Positions 1 through 5,238 of a DNA stretch of 5,238 nucleotides are shown in pieces. The DNA is taken from contig JACREA010000022.1 in NCBI GenBank assembly GCA_016218465.1, positions 1 through 5,238 of the forward strand. Reading direction: 5' to 3'. The DNA is from Nitrosomonadales bacterium (GTDB lineage: Bacteria > Pseudomonadota > Gammaproteobacteria > Burkholderiales > Gallionellaceae). Both the position numbers and the translations under genes were made by a program. Each line of letters opens with the position of its first letter. Position 1 is the stretch's first letter. The notes under the pieces were generated by a model, which saw only the letters and a program-made list of their open reading frames with translations, did not search any database and had not been told where the DNA came from.

Positions 1-354
1 GAAATCGACAAGGGGCACGATATCCTTCTGGAAATAGACTGGCAGGGCGCGGCGCAAGTGCGGCGCCTGTTTCCGGAGTGCATTACCGTTTTCATCCTTC
101 CTCCTTCCCTGGAGGCTCTGGAGCAACGCCTGAAGGGGCGCGGCAAAGACAATAATGAGGTGATTACAAAGCGTATGGCTGCGGTGCGTGAGGATGTCGC
201 TCATGTCGCAGAGTTTGATTATGTTATTATCAACGACAACCTGAATGAGGCGTTGCGTGAATTGAATGCTGTAGTGCTTGCCACCAGAGTTCGCCGCGCA
301 AGCCAATTAATCCGTCATCAGGCCTTAATCAACCAATTACAGAACCCGGAGTAA
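1..354 (+). CDS. gmk: guanylate kinase, C-terminal part (5' end outside window)
   Basis: Guanylate kinase transfers a phosphate from ATP to GMP (or dGMP), giving GDP in the cytoplasm; it is essential for GTP supply. The frame is open from base 1, and 117 residues are visible before TAA at 352-354. Against the roughly 205-residue family length, about 90 N-terminal residues are missing, including the P-loop. Visible family marks are LEIDWQGA (visible residues 10-17), the core strand FILPPS (31-36), and the arginine-rich lid RLKGRGKD (43-50) followed by a KRM segment. The later DYVIIND strand and the basic C-terminal helix also match E. coli Gmk in order and spacing. A GTG at 58 is an internal valine, not the start. 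The stop lies 3 nt before the rpoZ ATG, so the genes are almost certainly co-transcribed. Identification is by family recognition. Confidence 0.96.
   Translation, partial: EIDKGHDILLEIDWQGAAQVRRLFPECITVFILPPSLEALEQRLKGRGKDNNEVITKRMAAVREDVAHVAEFDYVIINDNLNEALRELNAVVLATRVRRASQLIRHQALINQLQNPE
348..351 (+). promoter_or_regulatory. Shine-Dalgarno site of rpoZ
   Basis: GGAG lies 6 nt before the rpoZ ATG at 358, inside the last codons of gmk. It is the clearest ribosome binding site in the window. Its overlap with the gmk stop region suggests translational coupling of the two genes. Confidence 0.75.
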
Positions 355-357
355 GTC

Positions 358-564
358 ATGGCACGTATTACTGTTGAAGAATGTCTCACTAAAGTCCCAA
401 ATCGTTTTGAACTGACACTGGTCGCCGCTTATCGCGCGCGACAACTATCCAATGGGGCGGCCCATCTGGTAGAAAACGTCAAGGACAAACCTACCGTTGT
501 CGCGCTACGTGAAATCAGCGAAGGCAAGGTTGGCAAGGAAATACTCAATCGCGGACAGGCGTAA
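358..564 (+). CDS. rpoZ: DNA-directed RNA polymerase omega subunit
   Basis: Omega is the small RNA polymerase subunit that wraps the beta' C-terminal region and aids enzyme assembly. The 68-residue product is shorter than the 91-residue E. coli protein but is the length I expect for betaproteobacterial omega. Visible marks are the N-terminal MARITVE, the helix NRFELTLVAAYRARQL (residues 15-30) and VVALREISEGKV (47-58). The E. coli acidic C-terminal tail is absent. The ATG at 358 is fixed by a GGAG at 348-351 and by the conserved Met-Ala-Arg start. In E. coli the omega N terminus forms part of ppGpp binding site 1 with beta'. Conservation of Met-Ala-Arg here suggests the site may be kept, though beta' is not in the window. 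The gene sits between gmk and spoT, 3 nt after the first and 31 nt before the second. Confidence 0.97.
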   Translation: MARITVEECLTKVPNRFELTLVAAYRARQLSNGAAHLVENVKDKPTVVALREISEGKVGKEILNRGQA

Positions 565-595
565 TCCAGACCGGGCATAATTGACGTGATTTTAA

Positions 596-2713
596 ATGGC
601 CGACGCAGATCTGCTGATCGAGGAACTTTCCACCTATCTTAAACCGAAGGATGTCGAGCGTGTCCGCGTGGCGATTGAATTCAGCCGAGCCGCACACCAA
701 GGCCAGATGCGCCAGTCCGGCGACCCGTATGTTTCCCACCCGATTGCAGTAGCGCGCGTATTAACTCCGCTGCATATCGATGCGCAAGCCATCATCGCCG
801 CGCTGCTGCATGATGTGGTGGAGGACACTGATGTCACTTCCGAACAAGTCGCCGAAAAATTCGGCAAACCCGTTGCGGAACTGGTTGATGGCCTGAGCAA
901 ATTGGACAGGATCCAGTTCGAGACACGCGAAGATGCCCAAGCGGAAAATTTCCGCAAAATGCTTCTGGCAATGGCGCGCGATGTGCGTGTCATTCTCATC
1001 AAGCTGGCTGATCGCCTGCACAACATGCGCACGCTTGAGTCCATGGCACTTGACAAGCGTGAGCGTATCGCCCGCGAGACCATGGAAATCTATGCGCCGA
1101 TTGCCAACCGCCTCGGCCTGAATGATTTCCGCCACGAGCTGCAGGATCTGAGCTTCAAGCACCTGCATCCAAATCGCTACTCGGTATTGTCCAAGGCGCT
1201 CAAGGTGGCTCGCGGCAATCGTCGCGAAGTGGTCAGCAAAATACTTGATGCGATCCGGCAAAAACTTGCCGATGCCAACATCCAGGCTGATGTAACGGGC
1301 AGGGAAAAGGATATCTACAGCATCTACCAGAAAATGCAGAGCAAGTCCCTGGCCTTTGCCGAGGTATTGGACATCTATGGCTTTCGCGTTCTGGTCAACG
1401 ATTTTGCTTCCTGTTACGTGGCACTTGGCTTGCTTCATGGCCTGTACAAACCAATCCCCGGCAAATTCAAGGATTACATCGCCATTCCCAAAATGAACGG
1501 GTATCAATCGTTGCACACCACGTTATTCGGTCCATTCGGCACACCCATTGAAATCCAGATTCGCACCCATGAGATGCACAAGATCGCCGAGGCAGGTGTC
1601 GCTTCGCATTGGCTATACAAAAGCGGCCATGATTCGATCAATGACCTGCATAAGAAAACCCACCAATGGTTGCACGAATTACTGGAAAGCCTGAGCCAGA
1701 GCGCCGATTCTTCTGAATTTCTCGAGCACCTTAAAGTGGATCTGTTCCCAGATGAGGTATATGTGTTTACGCCCAAGGGCAGAATACTCTCGCTTCCGCG
1801 AGGTGCGACTGCGGTGGATTTTGCCTATAGCGTGCATACCGACATCGGCAATCGCTGCATTGCCGTCAAGGTGAACCACGAACTTGTGCCGTTACGAACC
1901 GAACTCAGAAACGGTGACCGTGTGGAAGTCATTACCGCGCCGAATGCCAAGCCCAATCCGGCGTGGCTTAGCTATGTAACCACCAGCAGGGCGCGCAGCA
2001 ACATCCGGCATTTCCTCAAAACCATGCAATCGGGCGAAGCCGCGAAACTCGGCGAACGCATGCTCAACCAGGCGTTGAACGCGCTGGGTATAAAACCCCA
2101 AGACATGGATGAAGCGCACTGGAACAGGTTGCTCAAGGACACCGGTGTGAGAACGCGCGAGGAAATTTTTGCCGATGTCGGCCTGGGGCGGCGCCTCAAC
2201 ATGGTAGTAGCGCGACAGCTGGCGCGCATCGGCGATGCGACAACCGGTGAAGTAACCAGTAACGCCGTGATCACGATACAAGGCACGGAAGGTATGGCAG
2301 TTCAGTTCGCCCAGTGTTGCCGCCCGATCCCTGGCGACCCGATCATCGGAGTGATTAAGAGCGGGCAGGGACTGGTAGTGCATACCCACGACTGCCCAAC
2401 TTTGCGCAAGGGACGCAGCGGCGCGGAACAATGGCTGGATGTGGTATGGGACAAGGATATCAACCGCCCCTTTGATGTCAGCATCAAACTGCTGGTTGCG
2501 AACCGGCGCGGCGTTTTGGCAAAAGTTGCTGCAGCGATCGCCGAGGCGGAAGCCAACATCGAAAATATCAATTTTACTCATGAAGGCGATTACTCCGGCC
2601 TGCATTTCACGCTTGAAGTAAATAACCGCCTGCACCTCGCCAATGTGATACGCAATCTGCGCAAGGTAGCGGAGGTTGAGCGAATCATCCGGGTGAAGAA
2701 CTCGGCAGGATGA
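596..2713 (+). CDS. spoT: bifunctional (p)ppGpp synthetase/hydrolase (SpoT/Rel family)
   Basis: This enzyme makes (p)ppGpp from ATP and GTP/GDP and hydrolyses it back, setting the stringent response in the cytoplasm. The 705 residues match the usual length of about 700. The HD hydrolase domain (about 25-180) shows H48, HDVVED at 72-77 and D139 in KLADRLHN, so it looks active. The synthetase domain (about 230-345) has RxKD at 236-239, typical of bifunctional enzymes rather than RelA-type synthetases. It also has D259 in DIYGFR, the NGYQSLHT loop (301-308) and E319 in IEIQIRTHEMH. A TGS domain (about 386-447), a helical linker, a Cys-containing module (CC at 574-575, HTHDC at 596-600) and an ACT domain (about 627-705) follow. 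An in-frame TAA at 593-595 directly precedes the ATG, so no longer start exists. The Shine-Dalgarno site is poor. The symbol spoT is used, but rel or relA is also used for such orthologues. Confidence 0.97.
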   Translation: MADADLLIEELSTYLKPKDVERVRVAIEFSRAAHQGQMRQSGDPYVSHPIAVARVLTPLHIDAQAIIAALLHDVVEDTDVTSEQVAEKFGKPVAELVDGLSKLDRIQFETREDAQAENFRKMLLAMARDVRVILIKLADRLHNMRTLESMALDKRERIARETMEIYAPIANRLGLNDFRHELQDLSFKHLHPNRYSVLSKALKVARGNRREVVSKILDAIRQKLADANIQADVTGREKDIYSIYQKMQSKSLAFAEVLDIYGFRVLVNDFASCYVALGLLHGLYKPIPGKFKDYIAIPKMNGYQSLHTTLFGPFGTPIEIQIRTHEMHKIAEAGVASHWLYKSGHDSINDLHKKTHQWLHELLESLSQSADSSEFLEHLKVDLFPDEVYVFTPKGRILSLPRGATAVDFAYSVHTDIGNRCIAVKVNHELVPLRTELRNGDRVEVITAPNAKPNPAWLSYVTTSRARSNIRHFLKTMQSGEAAKLGERMLNQALNALGIKPQDMDEAHWNRLLKDTGVRTREEIFADVGLGRRLNMVVARQLARIGDATTGEVTSNAVITIQGTEGMAVQFAQCCRPIPGDPIIGVIKSGQGLVVHTHDCPTLRKGRSGAEQWLDVVWDKDINRPFDVSIKLLVANRRGVLAKVAAAIAEAEANIENINFTHEGDYSGLHFTLEVNNRLHLANVIRNLRKVAEVERIIRVKNSAG

Positions 2714-2747
2714 AGCAGGGTCAGATGGCCGCTCACACGCGAATGAT

Positions 2748-2787
2748 AGAGTAGAATGGCCAAGAAAAATTAACTTGGTGATACTCT
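2748..2787 (+). other. imperfect stem-loop downstream of spoT
   Basis: AGAGTA (2748-2753) pairs with TACTCT (2782-2787), and CCAAG (2760-2764) pairs with CTTGG (2774-2778). The two helices are split by an internal loop of 6 and 3 nt, with a 9-nt AT-rich apical loop. It starts 34 nt after the spoT stop. No T-run follows, so it does not fit a standard intrinsic terminator. It could be a 3'-end stabilising hairpin or chance pairing. It also overlaps the -35 of the promoter candidate at 2775. Confidence 0.3.
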
Positions 2788-2802
2788 GCGCAAGGATATA
2801 GA
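2775..2802 (+). promoter_or_regulatory. weak sigma70-like promoter candidate for the serine hydrolase gene
   Basis: TTGGTG (2775-2780) and TATAGA (2797-2802) are separated by 16 nt, giving about 3 of 6 and 4 of 6 consensus matches. Transcription would begin near 2809, inside the palindrome at 2805-2818, about 80 nt before the serine hydrolase ATG. The match is weak and was read by eye. The gap after spoT makes an independent promoter plausible. Confidence 0.25.
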
Positions 2803-2804
2803 TT

Positions 2805-2818
2805 CATTTCATGAAATG
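2805..2818. repeat. perfect 14-bp palindrome (possible operator)
   Basis: CATTTCATGAAATG equals its own reverse complement over 14 bp. It lies in the non-coding gap just downstream of the promoter candidate, where a dimeric repressor could block initiation. No known regulator consensus is claimed. It also overlaps the ATG of the possible short ORF at 2811, so it could instead matter at the RNA level, although it has no loop. Confidence 0.35.
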
Positions 2819-2885
2819 GCGGTATGTACTTTACGTGTGTCCCGAAACAGTTTCTGACTTTTCATATTTCTCAAAAATTCTGTAA
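2811..2885 (+). CDS. possible 24-codon upstream ORF
   Basis: An ATG at 2811 opens 24 codons (starting MKWRYVLYV) and ends at TAA 2883-2885, 6 nt before the serine hydrolase ATG. The nearest purine-rich site, AAGGA at 2792-2796, is 14 nt from the ATG, which is farther than usual. I recognise no family. The only reasons to list it are its position and the lack of a Shine-Dalgarno site for the next gene, which would fit translation coupling. It is probably chance. Confidence 0.12.
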   Translation: MKWRYVLYVCPETVSDFSYFSKIL

Positions 2886-2886
2886 T
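2881..2886 (+). promoter_or_regulatory. -10-like hexamer next to the serine hydrolase start
   Basis: TGTAAT matches the sigma70 -10 consensus at 5 of 6 positions and ends 5 nt before the ATG at 2892. Initiation there would yield a leaderless or almost leaderless mRNA, which would fit the missing Shine-Dalgarno site. No -35 is seen at proper spacing (CTGACT at 2854-2859 is 21 nt away), so this is an alternative to the 2775 candidate only. Confidence 0.15.
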
Positions 2887-2891
2887 TGTTT

Positions 2892-4646
2892 ATGTTCCCT
2901 CGTCTTTTGGCATTCTTTTTGGCGGAGTTAACCCTCGCAGCCTGTTCCGCACCTGTCCCTGTCAAACCGGCAAATTTTCCCCGCGACAATTACGCTTACG
3001 CGCAAAGCTACCTAGCCTGGCTGATCGAAAAGGAAATGGCCGACAACAACATTACCGGCTTAAGCATTGCATTAGTGGACGATCAAAAACTGGTATGGTC
3101 ATCCGGCTTTGGCTATAGCGATGCGGAGAAGAAGATTCCTGCCACACCCAGAACCGCCTATCGCATGGGTTCCATCGCCAAAGTTATTACCGCAACTGCT
3201 GCGATGCAAAAAGCGGAGCGCGGAGAGATGAACATCGACCAACCTCTGTCGCGCTACTTGCCGGAATTTTCAATCAAGTCGCGCTTTAACAGCACGGAGC
3301 CAATCACTCCGCGCAACATCATGTCCCATCACTCCGGACTGCCAGCCAATTTTCTAAAAGGCATGTTGAGCAAAAATTCGAAGTATTTCACGACGCTGGT
3401 CAATGATGTGCAGGATGAATACGTAGCCTATCCGCCCAATTTCGTGTTTGCTTATTCCAATCTTGGCATGACTTTGCTGGGAGCGGCCATCGAACGAACC
3501 AGTAGCCAGGACTACAATCAACACATACAGCAATCCTTGTTCGAACCGCTGGGAATGCGCGACTCCTATTTTTCTTCCCAGCCCGAGCTCAAGGGTTATA
3601 GCGATGGCAAAGTGTCGGAGTTTTTGACGTTGCGCGACCTGCCCTCCGGCGGACTGGTGTCCAACGTTGAGGATTTAAGCAGCTTCATGAAGATGGTATT
3701 CGCCGGTGGACGAACAGGCAATCAACAAATACTCAAACCGGAAACGCTGGCAGAGATGTTTCGCCCCCAGAATGATCAAGTACCTCTGGATATCAACATG
3801 CGTATGGGCTTGGGGTGGATGCTTGATAGCTCGGAAATTGAGGGCGGAGGTGTCGTTGCAAACCACGGCGGCTCGTTGCTGAACTTTCACAGCGAATTAA
3901 AAATACTGCCAGAGCACAAGTTGGGTGTGGTGGTGGCTGCCAATTCAGCCAGTGCACATAGTGTCGTCAATAAAATAGCCGCAGAAGCTCTGAAATTATT
4001 ACTGGAAGCAAAAACCGGTATCGTACAACCGGAAAAACATAGAGCCGCTGCTTCTGGCCTTGTAACAGCAGATGCCATTAGCGCTGGCTATTTCGACACC
4101 ATAGTTGGTGTAGTCAAGGTTGATACCCGGTTTGGCAACCTCAATGCCGAACTGATGGGGTACAGCTTTCAGCTTGCGCCGCAGAGCGATGGATGGTTCG
4201 GGGTCAAATTCAACCTGTTAGGTCTGTTCCCTATCAGTTTCAGTCCTTTGGATGACATCCGCCTGGCCATGACCAGGATCGGGGGCCGTGAAGTCCTGGT
4301 GGGCAGCATGGGTAATGAAACTACGTTGCTGGGCGAAAAATTGCAGCCATCTTCAGCTCGTGAGGTGCTGATTGATTACGTCGGCAAATACGAATTGGTC
4401 AATCAGGGTATGGGATTGACTCCGACCAGTCTGTCGTTAAATTACGAAGATGGCATGTTCATCGCGGAATGCACCTTCGCTCAAATGCCAAATATGGTGT
4501 TCCGTGTTGGGATCAACCCCATATCTGAATCCGAAGCGCTGATTTCCGGCTTGGGTTCAAGTCGTGGCGAAACCGTCCGCTTGTACAAAGATAAAACTGA
4601 GAAACACATGTTATTTTCAGGTTTGGATATGCGCAAAATCAACTAA
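2892..4646 (+). CDS. serine beta-lactamase/PBP-like hydrolase, predicted lipoprotein with C-terminal extension
   Basis: The product belongs to the class C beta-lactamase/penicillin-binding-protein-like serine hydrolases (Pfam Beta-lactamase family), which cleave amide or ester bonds through an acyl-serine. From the ATG at 2892 it has 584 residues. A short signal peptide with lipobox LAAC ends at C18, so it is probably exported and lipid-anchored. Ser at +2 would favour the outer membrane. E12 within the hydrophobic core is unusual. The catalytic domain (about 35-370) has SIAK at 94-97 (SxxK nucleophile S94, base K97), YSN at 188-190 and HGG at 325-327. All motifs are intact. Residues about 390-584 form an extra domain of the beta-rich type often attached to this family; its role is unknown. 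A TTG at 2886 follows a TAA directly, so 2892 is the better start. There is no Shine-Dalgarno site. The true substrate cannot be told: peptidase, esterase and PBP-like roles are all possible, and antibiotic resistance should not be assumed. Confidence 0.9.
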   Translation: MFPRLLAFFLAELTLAACSAPVPVKPANFPRDNYAYAQSYLAWLIEKEMADNNITGLSIALVDDQKLVWSSGFGYSDAEKKIPATPRTAYRMGSIAKVITATAAMQKAERGEMNIDQPLSRYLPEFSIKSRFNSTEPITPRNIMSHHSGLPANFLKGMLSKNSKYFTTLVNDVQDEYVAYPPNFVFAYSNLGMTLLGAAIERTSSQDYNQHIQQSLFEPLGMRDSYFSSQPELKGYSDGKVSEFLTLRDLPSGGLVSNVEDLSSFMKMVFAGGRTGNQQILKPETLAEMFRPQNDQVPLDINMRMGLGWMLDSSEIEGGGVVANHGGSLLNFHSELKILPEHKLGVVVAANSASAHSVVNKIAAEALKLLLEAKTGIVQPEKHRAAASGLVTADAISAGYFDTIVGVVKVDTRFGNLNAELMGYSFQLAPQSDGWFGVKFNLLGLFPISFSPLDDIRLAMTRIGGREVLVGSMGNETTLLGEKLQPSSAREVLIDYVGKYELVNQGMGLTPTSLSLNYEDGMFIAECTFAQMPNMVFRVGINPISESEALISGLGSSRGETVRLYKDKTEKHMLFSGLDMRKIN

Positions 4647-4660
4647 GAGCTTCGAGCTTC
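4647..4660. repeat. tandem 7-bp direct repeat
   Basis: GAGCTTC occurs twice head to tail (4647-4653 and 4654-4660), immediately after the serine hydrolase stop codon. It is short and may be chance or a small duplication. Both copies contain AGCTTC, which can pair with GAAGCT at 4680-4685. Confidence 0.5.
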
Positions 4661-4685
4661 CCAACTTCAGAAGTCTCATGAAGCT
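4655..4685. terminator. inverted repeat at the convergent junction, possible weak bidirectional terminator
   Basis: AGCTTC (4655-4660) pairs with GAAGCT (4680-4685) around a 19-nt loop that itself contains the near-palindrome ACTTCAGAAGT (4664-4674). The right arm overlaps the last codons of the minus-strand gene. Its position between convergent stops fits a shared terminator. The stem is only 6 bp, however, and neither side has a proper T-run (only TTT at 4690-4692 on the plus side). Confidence 0.2.
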
Positions 4686-5238
4686 GCAATTTCCATCCCT
4701 GCCTGCCCTAACCGCCAGTAATGCGTGTTCGGTGAAGACATTTCCTCAAAGCTTGAAGCAGTAATAAAACCTGCCGGTGGAGAAGTGCATGGCGCAAGGC
4801 GAATCCAATGGCTCAGGCTCGGGTTTTCTTCCTCGACCCAGCCGAGCAACATTCCGCTTCGCCCAGCCTGTCGGCAGGCCAGCATCGCCAGATCCATTGA
4901 ATTACGCGCTATAACAACGCTAGCGTCCCCCTGCCAGTTCAACGCCCCCGCAAGGGCAGGCAATATCTGGCTGGCCTGGCTTTGCAGAAAACTGAATGGC
5001 AGAGGCAAGTCTTCACGGTTTTGTTCCAGCACTTGCGATATTGCCGAAACCGGGCCGCGCGAACTGCATACCCGCAGCAATACATCCTTGTGCAGTTCAT
5101 TTTCCTTCGCAATATCAAGACAACCAATCGCGCCATAAAGCGCCAGCTCTGCCAAGATGCCAATGCGCCGGGGACGATATCCCAAGCGCGTAGCCAGTTG
5201 GTCGCGCCAGCCTTCCGGAGGCGGATCGGCGGATGTTC
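4676..5238 (-). CDS. beta-ketoacyl synthase-like protein, C-terminal part (5' end outside window)
   Basis: The minus-strand frame is open from the right edge to TGA at 4676-4678, giving 186 visible residues. A TTG at 5183-5185 lies inside the open frame and need not be the start. By pattern it resembles the short Ketoacyl-synt_2 (PF13723) type. It has an RRIGILAELAL helix, a strand then SSRGPVSAISQVLEQ, then LPFSFLQSQASQ with an Ala-rich helix. A small strand-helix pair and LLGWVEEENP near the end resemble the ADE(P)LP-like finish of those proteins. No ACxS cysteine motif and no C-terminal thiolase half with paired His are visible, so it would be a non-catalytic or accessory protein, perhaps like a chain-length factor. 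Such genes usually sit in aryl-polyene or related fatty acid/polyketide clusters with acyl carrier proteins. It runs convergently to the serine hydrolase gene with a 29-bp gap. The reading frame is trusted more than the family assignment. Confidence 0.45.
   Translation of the reverse strand, partial: TSADPPPEGWRDQLATRLGYRPRRIGILAELALYGAIGCLDIAKENELHKDVLLRVCSSRGPVSAISQVLEQNREDLPLPFSFLQSQASQILPALAGALNWQGDASVVIARNSMDLAMLACRQAGRSGMLLGWVEEENPSLSHWIRLAPCTSPPAGFITASSFEEMSSPNTHYWRLGQAGMEIAAS

Noticed and set aside
761..1516. Open frame of 251 codons on the minus strand opposite spoT
   Set aside because: It lies wholly antisense to well-conserved spoT domains, and its product resembles no family I know. 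Long antisense frames are common opposite GC-biased genes.
1892..2635. Open frame of 247 codons on the minus strand opposite the 3' half of spoT
   Set aside because: It is a shadow of the conserved TGS-to-ACT region. No ribosome site or recognisable protein pattern was seen.
2726..2762. TGGCC/GGCCA pairing as a spoT terminator
   Set aside because: It has only 5 bp with a 27-nt loop and no T-run after it.
2886..2888. TTG as start of the serine hydrolase
   Set aside because: It would add only two residues, directly follows a TAA and has no ribosome site. The ATG at 2892 is the simpler choice.
4866..4879. Perfect 5-bp hairpin GCCTG-TCGG-CAGGC
   Set aside because: It lies inside the minus-strand coding region (Ala-Cys-Arg-Gln-Ala), has no T-run and is likely a by-product of codon choice.
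4944..4957. GCCC/GGGC stem around CCGCAA
   Set aside because: It is a short GC stem in an Ala/Gly-rich coding stretch, with no neighbouring signal to support a regulatory role.
4725..5138. Plus-strand open frame of 137 codons opposite the right-edge gene
   Set aside because: Its product has a low-complexity, arginine- and serine-rich look without family pattern, while the minus frame is open to the window edge and reads like a folded protein.

Overview
The window looks like a chromosomal segment of a betaproteobacterium. The short 68-residue omega subunit, the gmk-rpoZ-spoT gene order and the protein sequences suggest the Nitrosomonadales/Gallionellaceae area. That placement is from memory of family sequences, not from a search. 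Most of the window is ordinary housekeeping DNA, and I see no mobile element, CRISPR array, tRNA or rRNA.

Positions 1-2713 (+) hold a tight three-gene operon: the 3' part of gmk (guanylate kinase), rpoZ (RNA polymerase omega) and a full-length bifunctional (p)ppGpp synthetase/hydrolase of the SpoT/Rel type. The three genes form a guanine-nucleotide and stringent-response unit. Gmk makes GDP, the direct precursor of the GTP and GDP that SpoT converts to (p)ppGpp. Omega carries the N-terminal Met-Ala-Arg that helps form ppGpp site 1 of RNA polymerase in E. coli. The trmH-recG genes that follow spoT in E. coli are absent here.

Positions 2714-2891 are a 178-bp AT-richer gap. It holds an imperfect hairpin, a weak sigma70-like promoter candidate, a perfect 14-bp palindrome just after that promoter, and a possible 24-codon ORF ending 6 nt before the next gene. 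Positions 2892-4646 (+) encode a 584-residue predicted lipoprotein with a serine beta-lactamase/penicillin-binding-protein-type domain (SxxK, YxN and HGG all present) and a C-terminal extension of about 200 residues.

Positions 4676-5238 (-) hold the 3' part of a convergent gene that enters from beyond the right edge. Its product resembles, by pattern only, the short beta-ketoacyl-synthase-like proteins (Ketoacyl-synt_2 type) found in aryl-polyene-like fatty acid/polyketide clusters. This is the least certain gene and the most interesting lead, because such a cluster might continue outside the window. The 29-bp junction between the convergent genes carries a tandem 7-bp repeat and small inverted repeats, but no clear intrinsic terminator.
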